Assembly (NCBI GenBank): GCA_022564385.1
Contig: JADFLN010000075.1
Location: 1 to 7,113 of the forward strand
Source of the DNA: Nitrososphaerota archaeon
GTDB lineage: Archaea > Thermoproteota > Nitrososphaeria > Nitrososphaerales > Nitrosopumilaceae
Reading direction: 5' to 3'
Length of the DNA: 7,113 nucleotides
Part shown: positions 4,352-7,113 of the stretch, piece after piece
How positions within the stretch are numbered: the first letter of the stretch is position 1
How the letters are laid out: every line of letters begins with the position of its first letter
Translations under genes and position numbers: made by a program
The notes under the pieces: model-generated
What the model saw: the letters and a program-made list of their open reading frames with translations, nothing else
What the model was told of the DNA's origin: nothing
Database searches by the model: none

Positions 4352-5435
4352 TCAATTTCTCACATCTCCAAATAGTTCTGTATCAGGATGAAATGCTATC
4401 CATTCAAACCAAAAACCAGGATCAATTGCCATGCGGATCAGTTCGGTTCCTTTTAGGGGACCAGATACTGCTATCCCTTCATAACTCCATTCAGATTTAG
4501 TCTGCAAATCAATCAACTTTTCTTCTAAATAATCAAATTCCAAAACTTGATCATTTATTGTCCTATCAAATGCTCTTGTGTTTCCTGAAAACTGAGATAT
4601 TAGTAGAATAAACTTGTCAAAAATTTTATCGTTAATTACATGAGAAGACTCGACATCTTTTTGGTTGTAAGCCTTGTAGATATTACCTTGATGGAATCCA
4701 ATTATAATTGTCTTGGGAGGTAACCTATCATCTTTGTTTTCTACTGGAAAAAGTATCCTAGGATCAGTGTAATAACTGCCGTAGGGATCAACTCCATAAG
4801 GGCGAAGATGGCCAGTATCAGTAGTTAGAACTAATGAGTCTGGATGTAGAGTCTTCCAGTCTTTCCAAGTAATAACATCAAATGGAATTTTATTTAATTC
4901 GAATCCTGCTAACTCGCCAACTATTGCTATACCTAACGCTTGGCTCCAATACGATTCTGTTAATCTGTCATACATGACAAGATTACTGTTGTATAATTTA
5001 CCAGAAGTTCCAAATTCGACTTCGTTACCGTTAATGGTTCTTTCAAAGACTTGGTTTGTAAAACAAAGAGGACAATATGTAACAGCTACTGGTATGTCGC
5101 CAACATTATCGTTTACAATCTCATGCCAAACTATGATGGATAGTGGGTATGCCTTTATTTCGCCGTTTATTTCAAGTCCAATTATCATATCATTGTCTGA
5201 TACAAACTCCGCTTCATTTGCATTTACAAACTTGGGATTGTCAATCGAAGGAATGCCATCTTTTGGAGGTCCGCCAGATCTAATTTTATCCAAAGGGACT
5301 GTGTTTTACTCCGTCAGTTGTAATCACTTCGTATATATTTTCAGAAACAGCCGATGCTGATGATTCAAATAAAGAAAAAATAGAGAGTGATGCCAACACC
5401 ATTATTCCAATGGCTGAATATTTTTTGTTGGTCAT
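4352..5435 (-). CDS. secreted DUF3179 protein, apparent one-base frameshift
   Basis: The bulk (313 codons from 5293) is a clear DUF3179 protein: SGGPPKDGIPSIDNPKF at the start, WHEIVND, TYCPLCF (the CPLC cysteine pair, C74 and C77 of this part), FGTSGKLYNSNLVMYDR and SYWSQ. No family function is known to me; the CPLC pair suggests metal or thiol chemistry. The only start in that frame is an internal-looking TTG. A signal peptide, MTNKKYSAIGIMVLASLSIF...SSASA, plus ENIYEVITTDGVKHS lies immediately upstream in another frame, from ATG 5435. Removing one base in the CCCTTT run (plus-strand 5292-5297) joins them as KHS-PLDKIRSGG, just as in intact family members, for a 360-aa preprotein. So the base is an indel in the organism, a sequencing error, or a slip site. 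ATG 5435 overlaps the cupredoxin stop by four bases (ATGA). Confidence 0.85.
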
Positions 5436-5821
5436 ACAACTATCACGGTTCCAGTCATCCAAGGGTGAATCGAACAAAAGTACTCGTATTGTCCTGTTTC
5501 AGTGAAGGTGTGTGTGAAAGTATCGCCTGCCATAACGATGCTGCTGTCAAAGACACCATCAGAACCATCCTCAAAACTACCACTAGTGACAGTATGAATT
5601 GCAAATGAATCGTTGTGCCATGTTACAGACTCACCAATCCCTATGGTTACTTCACCTGGCAAAAAGCATGAACCGCTTTCTGCACAGCTTGGATCAGAGG
5701 CTTCATTTGGTATTATTACTTCAGTTTCTGCAAATGCGTCTTGCGATGCAATAATGACCACAAATGTAGCCAGAACAAGCGATGGGACTTTAACCCATGA
5801 ACTTTTTATTTTTTTATTCAT
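5432..5821 (-). CDS. secreted plastocyanin-like cupredoxin (type 1 copper)
   Basis: This 129-aa blue copper protein probably carries electrons outside the cell membrane. MNKKIKSSWVKVPSLVLATF... is a signal peptide ending AFA before E32; the in-frame extension upstream of ATG 5821 is not signal-like and is left out. The copper ligands are visible: H76 in AIHTVTSG, then C116, H119 and M122 in YFCSIHPWM, the standard His-Cys-His-Met set. Two further cysteines, C46 and C52 (CAESGSC), probably form a disulfide in a short loop. The mature domain of about 98 residues is normal for the plastocyanin family, which is strongly expanded in ammonia-oxidising archaea, where copper proteins replace cytochromes. 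It heads the operon with DUF3179, whose ATG overlaps its TGA. Confidence 0.93.
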   Translation of the reverse strand: MNKKIKSSWVKVPSLVLATFVVIIASQDAFAETEVIIPNEASDPSCAESGSCFLPGEVTIGIGESVTWHNDSFAIHTVTSGSFEDGSDGVFDSSIVMAGDTFTHTFTETGQYEYFCSIHPWMTGTVIVV

Positions 5822-5929
5822 GTGTTGGTGATAATGAAAACTCGAGATAATGTAAGCTAAGAACAAGTATTGAAAAATATCACTTTGTGTTTAGCTCGTG
5901 TTATGTATTCCCTTACTAGTTAATAGACT
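5822..5929. promoter_or_regulatory. divergent promoter region, cupredoxin and Cys-rich genes
   Basis: For the minus-strand cupredoxin, TTACATTAT (5856-5848) lies 27-35 bases before ATG 5821. For the plus-strand Cys-rich gene, TTATGTAT (5901-5908) lies 22-29 bases before ATG 5930. Both fit leaderless transcripts. TTGGTGATAAT (5825-5835) matches 11 bases of the promoter element found at 228 and 552, but here it abuts the cupredoxin start, so its meaning is unclear. Confidence 0.4.
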
Positions 5930-6085
5930 ATGAAGACAACGAGTTGTCTAAATTGTAACCACACAAGGGGCGAGTGCAGCTGTCTTTGTTGCTGTCCTAT
6001 TTCGAAAATAGGCTGCCCTTCTTGTGTTGTTCCAGTTTTGGCCTACAGAGGTATCAAAAAACTAATCAGGAAAGTTAGGAAGTAA
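5930..6085 (+). CDS. 51-aa cysteine-rich protein
   Basis: ATG 5930 to TAA 6083-6085 encodes 51 residues with nine cysteines (6, 9, 16, 18, 20, 21, 22, 29, 32): CLNCNHTRGECSCLCCC, then GCPSC. The C-terminal third is an amphipathic, strongly basic segment (YRGIKKLIRKVRK) that could lie on a membrane or bind nucleic acid. There is no signal peptide. The arrangement recalls metallothionein-like or cluster-binding proteins, but no named family is recognised. It is divergent from the secreted copper protein and followed two bases later by a second Cys-rich gene, so a part in handling copper or zinc is a reasonable guess. A TATA box is correctly placed, and the uninterrupted frame with dense cysteines makes chance unlikely. 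Confidence 0.7.
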   Translation: MKTTSCLNCNHTRGECSCLCCCPISKIGCPSCVVPVLAYRGIKKLIRKVRK

Positions 6086-6087
6086 AG

Positions 6088-6294
6088 ATGAAAATGTCAA
6101 AAATAACTATTCCACACATTCCATTTATAGTTCAGAATGGTATAAGAATTAAGAAACAATCTTGTGGATTTTGCCCTGGAGACATGTGCCTTTTAGACTG
6201 CAATCTGTGTTCCAAAGATAAAAAAATAGATTTTAGATTCTACATTTCACAGATTTTCGAAACATCATATGTTCCTGCCTTTTTCCAAATATGA
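6088..6294 (+). CDS. 68-aa protein with CxxCx4Cx3CxxC motif
   Basis: It starts two bases after the stop of the 51-aa Cys-rich gene, with AGGAAG (6078-6083) as a possible ribosome binding site; M3 at 6094 is an alternative start. The centre reads SCGFCPGDMCLLDCNLCSKD with C26, C29, C34, C38 and C41, a compact five-cysteine cluster suited to zinc, copper or an iron-sulfur centre. The N-terminus (ITIPHIPFIVQNGIRIKKQ) is beta-like. The last 18 codons overlap the 3' end of the convergent regulator gene by 55 bases, so that tail may be less constrained. Co-transcribed with the preceding gene. Function unknown. Confidence 0.65.
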   Translation: MKMSKITIPHIPFIVQNGIRIKKQSCGFCPGDMCLLDCNLCSKDKKIDFRFYISQIFETSYVPAFFQI

Positions 6295-7046
6295 TCAAAG
6301 TAATCAACACACCATTCATGAAATTCTGGATCATCGCTGATGAATGCAGAATACATGTCTGGTTCTCCTTTTAAATCTGGAAAGAAAAGTATTCCAGTTT
6401 TTTCGTTCATTACCATCATGGTCTGAATTTTTTTCACCATTTTTCTTTTGTAGGTGCCCTCTGAAATTACCTTCCGTAGTTCAGAACTTGTAAGTTCCTT
6501 TCTGAAACCTTTGGGTACTATCGTATTTTCTCCATGAATTAAAAAAATCTGGATACCCTTCTTTGCTTTTGATACTTTTAGTTTAAAGAACTCTGGAGGT
6601 ATTTGTGAGGTAATAACTCGCAAGTACTCTTTGGCGTTTTCAGCTAAAGATAACCATTTATCAACTATAACAAAATTTCCCCGAATCAATTCACAATTAC
6701 TCAAATTTCCAATTCTTTGAAGAAACTTTGGCGACAGATCTGAAGGGAAATGCTCTTCAAAATATTCCTTGTACTTGTTGACGAAACCAAAAGAGCATAG
6801 TTGGGATACCAAAATTCTGCCATAGGACGTAAGTGCAAAAAACCCATCCGAGTCTTTTTTTATCATGCCTGCATCGGCTAATCTAACAGTATTCCGATGA
6901 GTTTCCTGTATTGTAATGTCTAGTTCTTTTGCTAGTTGTGCTGACCTCCACTTTTGCTCTTTCAACATCTGAAGAATATCATATCTGCTTTCACCTGCTA
7001 ACTCCATGAATACTTTAGAGAGTGAATTTGAGTCTTCAACCAACAA
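6240..7046 (-). CDS. winged-helix transcriptional regulator, FilR1/DUF1724 type
   Basis: This is a 268-aa predicted DNA-binding regulator. Residues 14-80 form a winged helix: an N-terminal helix LAGESRYDILQMLKEQK, the helix-turn-helix SAQLAKELDITIQETHRNTVRL, and a wing KDSDGFFALTSYG. Residues of about 120-260 match the pattern of the archaeal FilR1/DUF1724 sensor domain (first described in a methanogenesis regulator): a strand-helix unit around VITSQIPPEFF, then KKGIQIFLIHGENTIVPKGF, and near the end GILFFPDLKGEPDMYSAFISDDPEFHEWCVDYFDHIW. The ligand is unknown. The start is TTG at 7046 or 7043, set by a TAA four codons upstream; ATG 7007 would cut into the first helix. It is convergent with the Cys-rich pair and overlaps it by 55 bases at the 3' ends. 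Confidence 0.88.
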   Translation of the reverse strand: MLVEDSNSLSKVFMELAGESRYDILQMLKEQKWRSAQLAKELDITIQETHRNTVRLADAGMIKKDSDGFFALTSYGRILVSQLCSFGFVNKYKEYFEEHFPSDLSPKFLQRIGNLSNCELIRGNFVIVDKWLSLAENAKEYLRVITSQIPPEFFKLKVSKAKKGIQIFLIHGENTIVPKGFRKELTSSELRKVISEGTYKRKMVKKIQTMMVMNEKTGILFFPDLKGEPDMYSAFISDDPEFHEWCVDYFDHIWKKAGTYDVSKICEM

Positions 7047-7113
7047 GGTAGAGTATTACTTCTTTCACTAAAAGGTTCTCAAATATCTTATGAGACACTT
7101 GGCAAAATGTTAA
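7047..7113. other. right-edge intergenic sequence
   Basis: It should contain the promoter of the minus-strand regulator, but no clear TATA box is seen 25-30 bases before its TTG. The GGG(A/T)A promoter signature is absent. On the plus strand there is only a seven-codon ORF (7090-7113). Confidence 0.3.

Noticed and set aside
4974..5831. Plus-strand ORFs opposite the DUF3179 and cupredoxin genes
   Set aside because: Both genes beneath are firm family members; the plus-strand frames are shadows without promoters.
1..7113. CRISPR array, insertion sequence, rRNA or complete tRNA
   Set aside because: No regularly spaced repeats, transposase-like frame, or complete RNA gene could be seen on either strand.

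Overview
The window looks like a chromosomal piece of a low-GC ammonia-oxidising archaeon of the Nitrosopumilus type (Thaumarchaeota/Nitrososphaeria). This is inference from gene content and style, not from a search. The grounds are AT-rich DNA, very short A/T-rich intergenic regions with TATA boxes about 25 bases before the start codon (leaderless genes), frequent TTG/GTG starts, a secreted plastocyanin-like cupredoxin, a DUF3179 protein and an FilR1/DUF1724-type winged-helix regulator.

Layout, left to right. Bases 1-280 are AT-rich and hold a 40-base hairpin flanked by 9-base direct repeats, plus what may be the first codons of a minus-strand gene leaving the window. A doubtful small plus-strand ORF (281-529) lies between two near-identical promoter elements. 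The second element drives a roadblock-like 129-aa protein (606-995), which is followed closely by a 49-aa zinc-ribbon-like protein (1016-1165). Converging on these is a minus-strand membrane/Cys-motif gene with one in-frame TGA (1196-1432). A short plus unit (1599-1682, 27 codons) ends in a strong bipartite hairpin that also lies at the 3' end of a minus-strand CxxCH protein (1702-2019). That gene is divergent from a thioredoxin reductase (2088-2999), which is followed by a thioredoxin with a CGFC active site (3071-3427).

Bases 3428-3659 have no convincing gene. From 5821 down to 3660 runs a minus-strand operon: secreted type-1 copper protein, secreted DUF3179 protein (4-base overlap, apparent one-base frameshift), a four-helix membrane protein, and a 47-codon helical mini-protein in the same frame. 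Divergent from the cupredoxin are two tandem, tiny cysteine-rich proteins (5930-6085 and 6088-6294). The second overlaps the 3' end of a convergent winged-helix regulator (6240-7046).

Two themes link the genes. One is redox/thiol and metal chemistry: TrxB, Trx, cupredoxin, the CPLC motif of DUF3179, and five small Cys-motif proteins. The other is a repeated promoter signature, GGG(A/T)A placed 35-36 bases before an ATG and next to the TATA box, found at five genes. Three copies carry an extended block of about 19 bases, ATTTGGTGATAATTTGGG-like, that may be an operator shared by unrelated small genes. Several genes here (1196-1432, 1016-1165, 1599-1682, 3660-3803, 5930-6085) are short enough to be missed by ordinary gene calling.
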